Made by a program: the position numbers and the translations under genes
Shown here: piece after piece, positions 26,704-36,185 of the stretch
Layout of the letters: each line of letters starts with the position of its first letter
Position numbering within the stretch: position 1 is the first letter of the stretch
The notes under the pieces: model-generated
The model's database searches: none
Told to the model about the DNA's origin: nothing
What the model saw: the letters and a program-made list of their open reading frames with translations, nothing else
Origin: Deltaproteobacteria bacterium IMCC39146
Lineage (GTDB): Bacteria; Desulfobacterota; Desulfuromonadia; Desulfuromonadales; BM103
Direction: 5' to 3'
DNA: 64,000 nucleotides
Assembly: GCA_030005635.1 (NCBI GenBank)
Contig: JARUHP010000020.1
Span: 1-64,000, forward strand

Positions 26704-27210
26704 ATGCGTTTAATTGCAATTATCTTCATTCTTGTCATTGCAGGATGCGGTTATCATACACCCGGGGCTTCTGATACCTGGGTCGGTGGTGAAGCACGTA
26801 CTCTCTACGTGCAGCTTTTTGATAACCAAACAGTAGAGCCCTATCTTGAAAACTATATGACCGATGCGTTGATAGCAGAACTATCCCAGTCACGATTGTT
26901 TGAACTGACAGAGAACCCTGGTCAAGCGGATGTCCGATTAGTCGGAAATGTGAAGACTTTCTCCGACAGTGCCAGTTCCTATGGAAACTCTGATCAGATC
27001 ACTGAGTACAGTGCGACAATGGCGATTACTGTCCGCCTTCTGCATAAAAATAGCAGCGATATTGTCTGGCAAAAAAACTTGAACCGTAGTGAAGATTATC
27101 TGGCAACTATTAACAAGAATTTGCAGTTGGAGGGCCAGCGTCTTGCGGCTATCCGGGTTTCGCAAAGGTTGGCCGAAGACATTTACGCCAGCATGCTGAA
27201 CAGTTTTTGA
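26704..27210 (+). CDS. lptE: LPS-assembly lipoprotein LptE
   Basis: 168 residues. Signal peptide with lipobox IAGC (Cys at about 16), then CGYHTPG and a pattern of outer-membrane LptE (QLFDNQTVEPYLENYMTDAL). Works with LptD to place LPS in the outer leaflet. Starts 5 bp after leuS and is followed by holA 11 bp later: leuS-lptE-holA is a common order in Gram-negative bacteria, which supports the call more than the weakly conserved sequence does. Confidence 0.85.
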   Translation: MRLIAIIFILVIAGCGYHTPGASDTWVGGEARTLYVQLFDNQTVEPYLENYMTDALIAELSQSRLFELTENPGQADVRLVGNVKTFSDSASSYGNSDQITEYSATMAITVRLLHKNSSDIVWQKNLNRSEDYLATINKNLQLEGQRLAAIRVSQRLAEDIYASMLNSF

Positions 27211-27221
27211 CCTCTTAAACT

Positions 27222-28229
27222 ATGTCTATACGAGAATTGCAAAATATGATTCAGGCCGGCTCACTTCCCGGCCTGATTTTGCTTTATGGCCCAGAATCCT
27301 ACTTTGTTGAACAAGGTTTAAAGTTGATTCGAGATGCTGTTGTCTCTCCTGAGGATCGCGACTTTAACCTGACCCAGTATCATGGCAAGGACTTCAAGCC
27401 GGGTGAAGTTGTTGAGCAGGCAAGAACTTTTCCGGTCTTCTCTGAACGTCGCCTGGTCATCATTAAGAACGTTAACGATGCATCCGCTGATCAACTCGAA
27501 GGATTACTGACCTATCTTGATGAGCCTGTCCCCGAGACGGTGCTTTTGTTTACAGCGGATAAAATCGATGCTCGCCGAAAGTTCTATCAAATCCTTAAGA
27601 AGTCTGGAAAAGCCTTCGAGTTTAAAAAGATTTATGAGAACCAGCTGCCTACCTTTGTTCGTGACCTGGCGAAATCCTTTAATGTCACTCTAACAGGGGA
27701 GGGCTTGAAGCTCTTCTGTAAAAGGGTTGGGACCAACCTTGTTGAAGTTCAGGGCGAGCTTGAGAAGCTACTTGGGTATCTGGGTGATCGCGATATCGCA
27801 GATGAAAAAGATGTTGCGGCGATTGTTTCGGATACACGCATCGAAAGCATTTTTGATCTGACAGATGCTCTCGGCGAGGGGGATGTTTCCAGCGCGTTTC
27901 ACCTGCTGGACCGTTTGCTTTCTGAAGGACAGGCGCCTCTGATGGTCTTGGCCATGATGACGCGTCATTTCCGCCAGATGTGGAGAGTTAACGAATTGGT
28001 TGCCCAGAGAGTGCCGCAGAGCGAATTTCCAAAGAGGGTGGGTGTCAGCCCCTATTTCCTGAGCGGTTTGATGAAACAGGCGAGCAGGTTTGATAACCAT
28101 CAGTATCGTTTGGTTTTTAACCAATTTCTGGAAACGGACCTGGCTCTAAAATCAAGTGGTTGTGAGCCGAGGATGCACCTGGAAAAGTTGGTTCTGGATA
28201 TAGCGGCTTTGGGGAAAAAGAAGTTTTAG
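27222..28229 (+). CDS. holA: DNA polymerase III subunit delta
   Basis: 335 residues. Clamp-loader subunit that opens the sliding clamp. N-terminal AAA-like domain with LLYGPESYFVE, VIIKNVN and LFTADKIDARRKFY, and a helical C-terminal collar domain (FHLLDRLLSEGQAPLMVLAMMTRHFRQMW). Follows lptE in the expected order and ends in front of a bidirectional terminator. Confidence 0.92.
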   Translation: MSIRELQNMIQAGSLPGLILLYGPESYFVEQGLKLIRDAVVSPEDRDFNLTQYHGKDFKPGEVVEQARTFPVFSERRLVIIKNVNDASADQLEGLLTYLDEPVPETVLLFTADKIDARRKFYQILKKSGKAFEFKKIYENQLPTFVRDLAKSFNVTLTGEGLKLFCKRVGTNLVEVQGELEKLLGYLGDRDIADEKDVAAIVSDTRIESIFDLTDALGEGDVSSAFHLLDRLLSEGQAPLMVLAMMTRHFRQMWRVNELVAQRVPQSEFPKRVGVSPYFLSGLMKQASRFDNHQYRLVFNQFLETDLALKSSGCEPRMHLEKLVLDIAALGKKKF

Positions 28230-28235
28230 CAAACG

Positions 28236-28269
28236 AAAGGGGCATAACCTGAAACAGGCGTGCCCCTTT
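28236..28269. terminator. Bidirectional intrinsic terminator between holA and rpsT
   Basis: AAAGGGGCA pairs with TGCCCCTTT across a 16-base loop that itself contains CCTG/CAGG. The two genes converge here, so it can end both transcripts. Confidence 0.8.
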
Positions 28270-28291
28270 GTTGCAAAACTCTTTACGTTTG

Positions 28292-28564
28292 TTACTTTGC
28301 TGATTCTGCCTGGCTAACCAGCTTGGACAAGCGACTGATCTTACGGCTTGCAGTTGCTTTGTGAATAACGCCTTTAGTGCCGGCTTTGTCAATGTAGGGG
28401 ACGGTTTTTTCCAGAAGACTCTTCGCTGTCTCCACATCGCCCTCGGCAATAGCAAGTCTTAATTTCTTGACATAGCTACGCATGGTTGAGCGGATATGAG
28501 TGTTACGAGCATTACGAATTTTACTCTGGCGATGACGTTTTTCTGCTGATTTGTGATTTGCCAC
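28292..28564 (-). CDS. rpsT: 30S ribosomal protein S20
   Basis: 90 residues, standard length. Very basic, starts MANHKSAEKRHRQS as usual for S20 and ends with ASRKISRLSKLV. Binds 16S rRNA. SD GGAGG lies nine bases upstream on the minus strand. Single gene with its own promoter. Confidence 0.97.
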   Translation of the reverse strand: MANHKSAEKRHRQSKIRNARNTHIRSTMRSYVKKLRLAIAEGDVETAKSLLEKTVPYIDKAGTKGVIHKATASRKISRLSKLVSQAESAK

Positions 28565-28617
28565 TTTTTATTTCCTCCGAAACGGTATGTTGCATATATT
28601 ATTATCTGAAGGTCAGA

Positions 28618-28646
28618 TTTATATCATTCGAAGAAGGTCTAGTCAA
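28618..28646 (-). promoter_or_regulatory. rpsT promoter
   Basis: On the minus strand: TTGACT (28646-28641), 17-bp spacer, TATAAA (28623-28618). It starts a leader of about 45 bases before rpsT. Confidence 0.7.
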
Positions 28647-28752
28647 GATAAAATTATTCCAATATTGAAAAAAATAACGTTTAATTTAAGCATGTTATGA
28701 GTAAATTTGTGGGATTAATAGAAAATAATACATTCGAGCGGGTTAAATTGAC

Positions 28753-30345
28753 GTGTCTGTAGCCAAGCATGAAAAGAAACAAATCAGCCGCGCGACCGGA
28801 ATCCTTACTCTTGCAACACTGACCAGTCGGGTTGCCGGATTGATCCGCGATATGGTTGTTGCAGCGGTATTCGGTGCCGGTATGGTCACCGATGCGTTTT
28901 TTGTCGCTTTTACGATACCCAACCTGCTGCGTAGATTCTTCGCTGAGGGATCTCTGACCGCTGCGTTTGTACCCACTTTTACCGACGTACTGCAACATCA
29001 AGGGGCAAAAGAAGCACGACAGGTGGTGCGTATCTGCTGGACCCTGTTGCTGCTTGTGCTCTCAGTCGTCACCATCCTGGGCATTCTGGCTTCACCCTGG
29101 CTGGTTAAGCTCATAGGCTATGGCTTTGCCGGCAGCGCTGGCAAGTTGGCCCTGACCAATCTGCTTAATCAGTTCATGTTCCCGTATATCCTCTTTGTCA
29201 GTCTCGTGGCTTTGTTTGCTGGCGTGTTAAACGTCTCCGGGCACTTTCTTATGCCTGCGTTGTCACCGGTTATGCTCAACCTGGCGATGATTGGTTCAGC
29301 ACTTGTGCTTGCTCCGAGGATGGATCAACCGATTCTTGCTCTCGCTGTGGGGGTTGTTATCGGTGGCATGGTGCAGTTCTTTATGCAGCTACCGGTGCTT
29401 TATCGCTTCGGTTACGACCTGCGTCTGGATTTTGCTTTCCGTAACTCCGCAGTTGTTAAAGTCATGCGCCTGATGCTGCCTGGTATTCTCGGTGTTGCCA
29501 TCTACCAGATTAACGTGGTAGTAACCCGCCTGCTGGCTTCTTTCCTCCAGGAGGGGAGTGTTTCATGGCTCTATTACGGCCAACGACTCTTTGAATTTCC
29601 TCAAGGGGTGTTTGTGGTTTCCCTGGCTCAGGCCGTTTTACCGTCCATGAGTCGTCAGGCTGCTGCGGACGATAGGGAAGGGTTCCGCGACTCGTTGCAG
29701 TTTGCCTTGATTTTAATTCTGCTGGTGACCATCCCGGCGGCTCTTGGCTTGATCCTCTGTAACCAGGCTGTTTACAGCCTTTTCTTTATGCGCGGCAATT
29801 TTACGGCCTTTGATGTCTCTCAGGCGGCTATTGCTCTGGCCTGGTATGCGCCCGGTTTGCTTTTTGTCGGCATCAGCAGGGTTGTCGTGCCTTCGTTTTA
29901 TGCGATGAAAGATACACGAACCCCTGTTCTGGTCTCTTTCTGGACACTCCTGGTGAATGTTGTCGCAGGACTACTACTCATGCAAACCATGGGTCATGCT
30001 GGTCTGGCCCTGGCCCTCACCATCGCTTCGGTCTTTAATGCGGTCGTTTTGACAGTCTTGCTTGCAAAGCGAATGGGAAATCTTGAACTCTCGAGGATTT
30101 TCCTCACGACTTTCCGCATGATCCCGGGTCTGGTTCTGATGGCTGTTGTTGTTTTCATGTTGCTTGGTCAGGTCAACTGGATGGTAGCCGGTAGCTTCTG
30201 GGCTCGTCTTGGTTTGCTGGGCTCTTCTGTTGTCTGTGGTGCCCTCGTTTACGCCGTATCCCTTCGTGTTTGCGGTGTCAGGGAAATTTCGCAAGCCTGG
30301 GCTCTCTTTGCAAAGAAACTGTCCCTTCCTTCACGTCAGGTGTGA
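28753..30345 (+). CDS. murJ: Lipid II flippase MurJ
   Basis: 530 residues with 14 predicted membrane segments. Flips undecaprenyl lipid II for peptidoglycan synthesis. Family marks: TLTSRVAGLIRDMVVA, PNLLRRFFAEGSL, and the hydrophobic MATE-like repeats. GTG start 28753, without a strong SD; the frame has no better start. Gene order rpsT-murJ is common in this group. Confidence 0.95.
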   Translation: MSVAKHEKKQISRATGILTLATLTSRVAGLIRDMVVAAVFGAGMVTDAFFVAFTIPNLLRRFFAEGSLTAAFVPTFTDVLQHQGAKEARQVVRICWTLLLLVLSVVTILGILASPWLVKLIGYGFAGSAGKLALTNLLNQFMFPYILFVSLVALFAGVLNVSGHFLMPALSPVMLNLAMIGSALVLAPRMDQPILALAVGVVIGGMVQFFMQLPVLYRFGYDLRLDFAFRNSAVVKVMRLMLPGILGVAIYQINVVVTRLLASFLQEGSVSWLYYGQRLFEFPQGVFVVSLAQAVLPSMSRQAAADDREGFRDSLQFALILILLVTIPAALGLILCNQAVYSLFFMRGNFTAFDVSQAAIALAWYAPGLLFVGISRVVVPSFYAMKDTRTPVLVSFWTLLVNVVAGLLLMQTMGHAGLALALTIASVFNAVVLTVLLAKRMGNLELSRIFLTTFRMIPGLVLMAVVVFMLLGQVNWMVAGSFWARLGLLGSSVVCGALVYAVSLRVCGVREISQAWALFAKKLSLPSRQV

Positions 30346-30348
30346 GCT

Positions 30349-30873
30349 ATGGCTTCAGAACAGTGGGATATGGTATCATTTGAATGTGGTTCTGTTGCAG
30401 TTGTCACACGACAAAACCAGTTGGTCAGAGTCTGCTTTGAGATTTCGCAGGAGGCTGCTGTGGCCGCAGTCAGGCGTTATTGCCCCGATGCTGAGCGTGT
30501 ATCCCAAGGCTATCCAAAGACAGTTTTGTCACAACTGGCAGAGTTTTTTCAGGGGACTCGTAATGAATTCGACCTGGCTCTTTGCACTGAATCTCTTTCT
30601 GCCTTCGCAATCAAGACCCATAAGGAGTTGATGAAGGTTTCCTTGGGGTCCATTATCTCTTATGGCGAGTTGGCTTCCAGGGCCGGTTCACCAGGGGCAG
30701 CACGAGCTGTTGGTGGGGTAATGTCATCAAACCCCTTCCCACTGGTTGTACCCTGTCATCGGGTCGTGAATGCAAATGGCAGGGTTGGACAGTATTCAGG
30801 TGCACATGGGACCAGCACCAAAACCTGGTTACTGGATTTCGAAAGTAATCTTGTTGCAGGTCTGAAAGCTTAG
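30349..30873 (+). CDS. ogt: Methylated-DNA-protein cysteine methyltransferase
   Basis: 174 residues. Suicide repair enzyme that moves the methyl group from O6-methylguanine to Cys136 in PCHRVV. The helix-turn-helix YGELASRAGSP with the arginine finger and the loop SSNPFP precede it. Starts 3 bp after the murJ stop, so the two genes are probably translated from the same message. Confidence 0.94.
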   Translation: MASEQWDMVSFECGSVAVVTRQNQLVRVCFEISQEAAVAAVRRYCPDAERVSQGYPKTVLSQLAEFFQGTRNEFDLALCTESLSAFAIKTHKELMKVSLGSIISYGELASRAGSPGAARAVGGVMSSNPFPLVVPCHRVVNANGRVGQYSGAHGTSTKTWLLDFESNLVAGLKA

Positions 30874-30920
30874 TTCGGTTCCTGCGTTTTTTGCGTAGGA
30901 ATGTGTTGATACAGGTTGCC

Positions 30921-32000
30921 ATGTTATTCTTTCGCAGAACATGCTGTATACTCCTCCTCCTTTTCACAATCGCTCTCCTGACCTCCTGTAACGATGGCGC
31001 CTACCTCCTACAGGTCGCTAAGGGCCAGTGGTCCTTGATGTCCAGCGCCGAATCAATTGATGACATTCTCACACAAGGTACTGAGCGACATGACCTTCGA
31101 GAGCAACTCTCCAAGGTTGTCACACTCCGTGAGTTTGCCGTCTCATCTCTCGATTTACCGGATAATGGCAGCTATCATAAGTATGCAGATCTTGAACGTC
31201 CTTACGCTGTATGGAACCTGGTTGTTGCTCCGGAACTTTCCCTTAAGTTGAACGAGTGGTGCTTTCCTGTCGCCGGCTGTGTGACTTATCGCGGTTATTT
31301 TAATGAACAGGAAGCTCAGACAAAGGCACGGGCTTTTTCAGCTCAAGGCTTTGACGTAGACGTTTACGGAGTAGAGGCCTACTCAACCCTCAACTGGTTC
31401 GATGATCCGGTGCTGAACACATTTCTGGATAATGATGATATTCAACTTGCTGGCCTGCTTTTTCACGAGATGTCTCACCAGGTCATTTATGTCCAGAACG
31501 ACACGGTGTTTAACGAGTCTTTTGCCAAAACAGTTGAGTTGGAGGGGCTAAGACGCTGGTTTAATGGCTCCAACTCACAGGATTTATGGTTAGAATGTCT
31601 GCAGAGGGAAAAGCGGTCTGCTGATTTTAATAAGTTCCTTGCGCAAGTTCGTTCTGATTTAACACAAGCTTATGCTTCAGAGCAGGGGAATGATCAAAAG
31701 CGGATTGCTAAAGAACAGATTTTACAAGATGCTGCTGATGATTATGAAGTCCTGAAAGAACGCTGGGGTGGCTATGCGGGCTATGATTTATGGGTTCAAC
31801 GCGGCCTGAATAATGCTCGGCTCTCTTCTGTGGCTAGTTATTATGAACTGGTCCCTGCATTTCAGACCCTTTTGCTGCAATCCGGGAATAACATGGGACA
31901 GTTCTATGCCGAGGTTAAGAAGCTTGGGGCTCTGCCAAAAGACGAGCGTCTGGCGAAATTGAAGTCCTTATCGCCGAGTATCAGGGCTTCGCTCAACTAA
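30921..32000 (+). CDS. Lipoprotein aminopeptidase (DUF2265/PF10023-type)
   Basis: 359 residues. Lipoprotein signal ending LLTSC, then a domain with the zinc-metallopeptidase motif HEMSHQ and downstream FNESFAKTVE, which supplies the third zinc ligand. Members are predicted aminopeptidases of the envelope; no substrate is known. Start is uncertain: ATG 30921 gives a standard lipoprotein signal, GTG 30903 has a TAGGA upstream. Monocistronic, 47 bp after ogt. Confidence 0.85.
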   Translation: MLFFRRTCCILLLLFTIALLTSCNDGAYLLQVAKGQWSLMSSAESIDDILTQGTERHDLREQLSKVVTLREFAVSSLDLPDNGSYHKYADLERPYAVWNLVVAPELSLKLNEWCFPVAGCVTYRGYFNEQEAQTKARAFSAQGFDVDVYGVEAYSTLNWFDDPVLNTFLDNDDIQLAGLLFHEMSHQVIYVQNDTVFNESFAKTVELEGLRRWFNGSNSQDLWLECLQREKRSADFNKFLAQVRSDLTQAYASEQGNDQKRIAKEQILQDAADDYEVLKERWGGYAGYDLWVQRGLNNARLSSVASYYELVPAFQTLLLQSGNNMGQFYAEVKKLGALPKDERLAKLKSLSPSIRASLN

Positions 32001-32088
32001 ATCTCTTGGCCATTGTTGGAGTTAGTGATTCGGGCACGTATACTGTCATCAAGATTCTTTTACGTTTCTATGGCCTGAGAAAATGTTT

Positions 32089-32185
32089 AACGCAAAGGCG
32101 CAAAGACGCAGAGATTAATTGTTAAATTAAATCATTTCTTAAGATCCTAAGAGTTCTCCCTCTGTGCTCTCTGCGACTCCGCGTT
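32089..32185. repeat. Family C-type dyad (GCAAAG/GCAGAG arms)
   Basis: AACGCAAAGGCGCAAAGACG then CAGAG on the left; CTCCCTCTGTGCTCTCTGCG then ACTCCGCGTT on the right, 97 bp overall. Each arm iterates a G-CA-AG unit at 8-9-bp spacing. A further ACCACTAAGAGACTAAGA arm lies at 32329-32346. The space 32001-32577 holds these and the next repeat, and no gene. Confidence 0.65.
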
Positions 32186-32413
32186 AATAAATAGCTTGGT
32201 TTGCCTTTACTCTTTAACTTTAATGAAACAACCTTTATTTCGCCGCGCCAGAAGTAGGTGCCTTGAGGCAATGAAAGTCTATTAAGGTCTATGGTTAGAG
32301 CAAAACCAAGGGCTCTTGTAAACGCTATTTACCACTAAGAGACTAAGAAAACCATTAATGTTAAAGTAGTTCAACAGAGATGAGGGGGCTGAAAGGCAAG
32401 GATCAAAGGTTTC

Positions 32414-32515
32414 TTTGCCGCAGATAAAATCAGATAGAGTCTGATGTTAAGAGCAGGAAGTCTTTTTTATGTTTTTTTGATTTATCAGATATTATCAGAC
32501 GTTATCTGCGGCTAA
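32414..32515. repeat. Family A palindromic repeat, complete copy
   Basis: TTTGCCGCAGATAAAATCAG on the left, GACGTTATCTGCGGCTAA on the right, arms matching those at 8500-8596 and 5251-5409. Ends 62 bp before the ADP-ribosylglycohydrolase gene. Confidence 0.85.
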
Positions 32516-32577
32516 AAATTGATTCCGATTGTGTTGTCAAAAAATTCATTCTAATCACCTATTCATTGGAGGGGCGG

Positions 32578-33336
32578 ATGCTGGGGGCAATTGCAGGGGA
32601 TATCATAGGGTCGCGCTTTGAACACGCCGGAATCAAGAGCAAGGGCTTCGAATTGTTCAGTCGCCAAAGTGTTTTCACCGATGATACCGTTCACACCATC
32701 GCTTTAGCTGACTGCCTTCTGCACAACATCCCCTACCAGGAGAAACTCCGCGAATATTTCCACTATTATCCCAATGCAGGTTACGGCGGTCGTTTTCGGC
32801 ACTGGGCTCGCTCTCCGCAACCGAAGCCTTATGGCAGTTACGGTAATGGCTCAGCTATGCGCGTCAGCCCAGTGGCCTGGTTCTACGAGGATCTGGATAC
32901 GGTCCTGAAAGAAGCACGACACAGCGCTGAAATCACACATAACCACCCGGAAGGGATCAGAGGTGCACAGACTGTTGCGGCGGCTGTTTTTATGGCGCGT
33001 ACTGGCTCAAGTAAAGCGGAGATCAAGAGCTATGTAGAAGATCACTTCAAATACGATCTTTCATCGACTATCGGTGAAATCCGTGAGGATTATCGGTTTG
33101 AAGTCTCTTGCCAAGCGTCTGTACCTCAAGCCTTCATTGCCTTTCTTGAATCGACTGATTTTGAGGATGCTGTTCGCAATGCTGTTTCTTTGGGTGGAGA
33201 TAGTGATACTCAGGCGTGTATTGCCGGGAGTATTGCTGAGGCTTATTATGGTGAAGTGCCACAGGCAATTGAGGATGAGACTCTGGTTCGGCTCGATGAG
33301 CGGCTGAAAGGTGTTTTGACGAAGTTTAAAATATGA
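32578..33336 (+). CDS. ADP-ribosylglycohydrolase family protein
   Basis: 252 residues. Opening GAIAGDIIGSRFE, the metal motif FTDDT near residue 37 and the closing GGDSDTQACIAGSIAEAYYG define the DraG/ARH fold with two magnesium ions, which removes ADP-ribose from proteins, nucleic acids or small molecules. There is no ADP-ribosyltransferase nearby, so target unknown. ATG 32578 chosen (GGAGGGG five bases upstream) over a TTG at 32566. The stop overlaps the next ATG (ATGA), coupling it to an LTA-synthase-like gene. Confidence 0.93.
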   Translation: MLGAIAGDIIGSRFEHAGIKSKGFELFSRQSVFTDDTVHTIALADCLLHNIPYQEKLREYFHYYPNAGYGGRFRHWARSPQPKPYGSYGNGSAMRVSPVAWFYEDLDTVLKEARHSAEITHNHPEGIRGAQTVAAAVFMARTGSSKAEIKSYVEDHFKYDLSSTIGEIREDYRFEVSCQASVPQAFIAFLESTDFEDAVRNAVSLGGDSDTQACIAGSIAEAYYGEVPQAIEDETLVRLDERLKGVLTKFKI

Positions 33337-34934
33337 AGAATCTTGTACTTTATCGTATCTCTCATTTTGTAGTCCTATTTTCCCTCTACACTTATGTTCT
33401 CTACCAGATGAATGGGAAAAGCTTGCTGAACTGGGGCTTTCTCATCTGCGCAGGAAGTTCTTATGCTTTAATCGTTCTTTTCGTGTCATACCTGTTCAAA
33501 GCTAATCTGATAAAAGTTTCTGTTGTTTTATCCTCCTTGTTGTTCTTGTTCGCCAATGTTTTGCACTATCGTTATTACGAAAACCCGATTGTTTTTGGCA
33601 GCTTTTATTCCTTGAAAAATATACCTTTTGTATGGGGTTATATTCTTGATCTTCTTGAGGTCAATGACTTGTTTTTTGCCCTTGGTACAGTGGTCTTGTC
33701 GCTGATGTTATTTCTAGACAAGGGGATGCCGAGCATTAAAGCCTTGATGCCAATCTTCTTCCTTGCTTTGTTCTTAACCGGTATCAGGTTCTATGGCTGT
33801 ACAATAGCTGCATACCAAGATCGCGGAGATCTTAGGCAGGCCCTCGACGTTACGTTGTTTCATCTGCATAAAAGAAATATGGTCACATTGGGTTTTGGCT
33901 TTGCCCCGCCGCTGGTTGTTGAAGCATACCAGTTTTTCACTTCGGATCAGGACTTTGGCCCCACTCCTGAGTACGAACTTATCCTTGAACCGAACAGTTG
34001 GAAACCAAATATCATTATGGTTCAGGTTGAGTCTCTTCCCTTGGAGATTATCGGCAAGAAATACAGAGGCCTTGAGGCAACCCCATTTTTGAACTCTCTT
34101 GCAAAAGAGGCGGCATATTTTACGAATATCTTCCCGCAACACACCCCTGGAGGTGGGACTTCGGATGCAGACTTCTCAACTCTGACGTCTCTTCTACCTA
34201 AAAGGGGCATGCCCTCTCTTTACGCTAAGGGCCTTGAAAAACTGGTCTCTTTGCCGAAAATATTAAAGACTGCAGGCTATACGACAGTTGCTTATCACGC
34301 AAATACTGGAGGGTTCTATGGCCGCGCTTTTGGTTATGAAAAGTTGGGGTTTGATGACTACTATTCCCAGAAAAAAATACCACTTCCCCCAGAAGACCTG
34401 GTGGTTCTTCCTGATGGCCTGCTGTTTGATTATGCAGTAGATCAAATGAGTAATTTCGATAAGCCTGTTTTTGCTTTTTTTGTCACCATAAGTAGTCATG
34501 GACCATATGACACCCAGGAGTTGCTCCCATTTCAAGATAGAACAGCTACGGAGGCTAATGGAGGCGACGATCTGAATAATTACTTAACTATGATCCGTTA
34601 TGTTGATGCCTCTCTAGGTCGTTTTGTCAGTAAGCTACAAAGCAAGCTCGAAGATAATATTATAGTTATCTATGGCGATCATCCGCCTCTACTAGAGCCA
34701 CTAGGGTTGAAAGGAAAAGAAAAAGTCCCGCTGTTCGTTCTGTCAGGTAAACAGTCTGGTGGAGTAGTAAATTCTGTTCGTGGTTCACATTATGATATCC
34801 CCGCAATTGTTTTGTCATATATTAGAATTAATCCCCCTTCCAATTGGTTGGGTAAAGACCTTCTCAACTTGGACAAAGAGGATTCAAGGGTTTCTTTACC
34901 GTCGAAATTACAGGATCACCTGATGCGTGATTAG
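33333..34934 (+). CDS. LTA-synthase-like sulfatase-family phosphoglycerol/phosphoethanolamine transferase
   Basis: 533 residues. Five N-terminal membrane segments (to about residue 165) followed by a periplasmic alkaline-phosphatase-fold domain: VQVESLPLE with metal-binding Glu, GGGTSDADFSTLTSLLP with the nucleophile Thr, ISSHGPYD and YGDHPPLLE with metal ligands. Such enzymes transfer phosphoglycerol or phosphoethanolamine to glycans or lipids at the membrane. The donor and acceptor are unknown. It is translationally coupled to the ADP-ribosylglycohydrolase. Confidence 0.88.
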   Translation: MKNLVLYRISHFVVLFSLYTYVLYQMNGKSLLNWGFLICAGSSYALIVLFVSYLFKANLIKVSVVLSSLLFLFANVLHYRYYENPIVFGSFYSLKNIPFVWGYILDLLEVNDLFFALGTVVLSLMLFLDKGMPSIKALMPIFFLALFLTGIRFYGCTIAAYQDRGDLRQALDVTLFHLHKRNMVTLGFGFAPPLVVEAYQFFTSDQDFGPTPEYELILEPNSWKPNIIMVQVESLPLEIIGKKYRGLEATPFLNSLAKEAAYFTNIFPQHTPGGGTSDADFSTLTSLLPKRGMPSLYAKGLEKLVSLPKILKTAGYTTVAYHANTGGFYGRAFGYEKLGFDDYYSQKKIPLPPEDLVVLPDGLLFDYAVDQMSNFDKPVFAFFVTISSHGPYDTQELLPFQDRTATEANGGDDLNNYLTMIRYVDASLGRFVSKLQSKLEDNIIVIYGDHPPLLEPLGLKGKEKVPLFVLSGKQSGGVVNSVRGSHYDIPAIVLSYIRINPPSNWLGKDLLNLDKEDSRVSLPSKLQDHLMRD

Positions 34935-35084
34935 TGTCTCAGCCAGGTTCGCTCTAAAAGAAGGAGCACTGTCGTAACGGGAGATGATTCTCTAGGAAGG
35001 GAGAGGGGGAGGTGCTTAAGGGAAACGGTCGGGAGAGGATCGTTCTCAATTGGATGCATCTTTGAAAATAGAAGAAAAAATACT

Positions 35085-36185
35085 TTAAAAAACTCCTTTA
35101 AACCCAAAATTGTAACTATAAGCGAAAAACATGAAAATCAGTAAGCTGACGATTAAAGGTGAAACGAGATGAAACCGGTGCATTTTATAGATAATGATTG
35201 CAAGCAATTGCGAGAATGGAAAGAGGGCCCCCATGTAGCGAATGCCAGAAATAGTGCTAGGTGTTAATGTCCGAGCGTAAACAAGATTCATCAAAGTGAT
35301 CCCTCCTATCAAAACGACATAGCTTAAAGGGATTTTTCGATAGCCATAAAAAACAAAAATCAAAGCAAGAACAGTTATCAATAAAGGCATGATTGTGAAA
35401 ATGTAATAGCCTGGATTCTGCCCTATTTGGAAAATTGCAAGAAAGTCATTGATCAAGGGTTGCCATGGCCACATTAACTTACGATGAAATGCTTCCTGAC
35501 TGACCAGACCAGAGAACGGGCTTCCAAACTTCCGCCAGTAATAAACCTGTACAAGACCGAATGCGAATAAGGGTGCAAATGGAACATACCATTTCGCTAC
35601 CTGAGCTTTGAGAGTCGGCTGGTCTTTCCTGATTTCCAAGTATAAAGCGACGGCAAGCAACACCCCAGGGTTCCGTGTCAAGGCTGCCGCTGCTGCCAAC
35701 ATTGAGCAGAGGATCCACCGCTTGTTCCTGACTGCTAGAAAAGTTCCCGCTAGAAGGGCCAAAAAGAGTGACTCAGTATAAACTGCTCCCCAGAAAGCTG
35801 CTGACGGGAAAAAACAGATAACCCAAATGGTGATATGAGCGATGTCCCTTCCATGTTCTTTTTCAGTAAGCTTAAAGATCAGAATAAGTGCAACTAGAAA
35901 GGCTAAATGAGAGAATATAACACCCCCAATGGCCATAGATAAAAAGTCATGACCAAAGAACTTGAGAATGGCAGGATAAAGCGGAAAGAAAGCGGTTGTA
36001 TGTGTCTCATAACCGGAGGTGGCAATTGTGAGATACCAGTACGAGTCGTAAGTTGTCCAGGGGTTCAGCCACCAGTTGTTGACGCCCTCCCAACCGCCTG
36101 GAATTTTGGTAAGATAGGGGCGTTCGATATGCCCGAGGTAAACAAAGATCGAACACGACAAGCGCGACATCAAATAGGCGCACAA
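35085..36185 (-). CDS. PIG-V-like integral membrane mannosyltransferase
   Basis: 366 residues, about nine membrane segments. The motif TYDSYWYLTIATSGY followed by AFFPLYP is the signature of PIG-V-like GT-C enzymes, which use polyprenyl-phosphate mannose. Start unclear: TTG at 36185 or ATG at 36170, and the frame stays open upstream without a good start, so the N-terminal membrane helix may be longer. Convergent with the LTA-synthase-like gene. A polyprenyl-phosphate sugar synthase that could supply its donor is at 57193. Confidence 0.8.
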   Translation of the reverse strand: MCAYLMSRLSCSIFVYLGHIERPYLTKIPGGWEGVNNWWLNPWTTYDSYWYLTIATSGYETHTTAFFPLYPAILKFFGHDFLSMAIGGVIFSHLAFLVALILIFKLTEKEHGRDIAHITIWVICFFPSAAFWGAVYTESLFLALLAGTFLAVRNKRWILCSMLAAAAALTRNPGVLLAVALYLEIRKDQPTLKAQVAKWYVPFAPLFAFGLVQVYYWRKFGSPFSGLVSQEAFHRKLMWPWQPLINDFLAIFQIGQNPGYYIFTIMPLLITVLALIFVFYGYRKIPLSYVVLIGGITLMNLVYARTLTPSTISGIRYMGALFPFSQLLAIIIYKMHRFHLVSPLIVSLLIFMFFAYSYNFGFKGVF

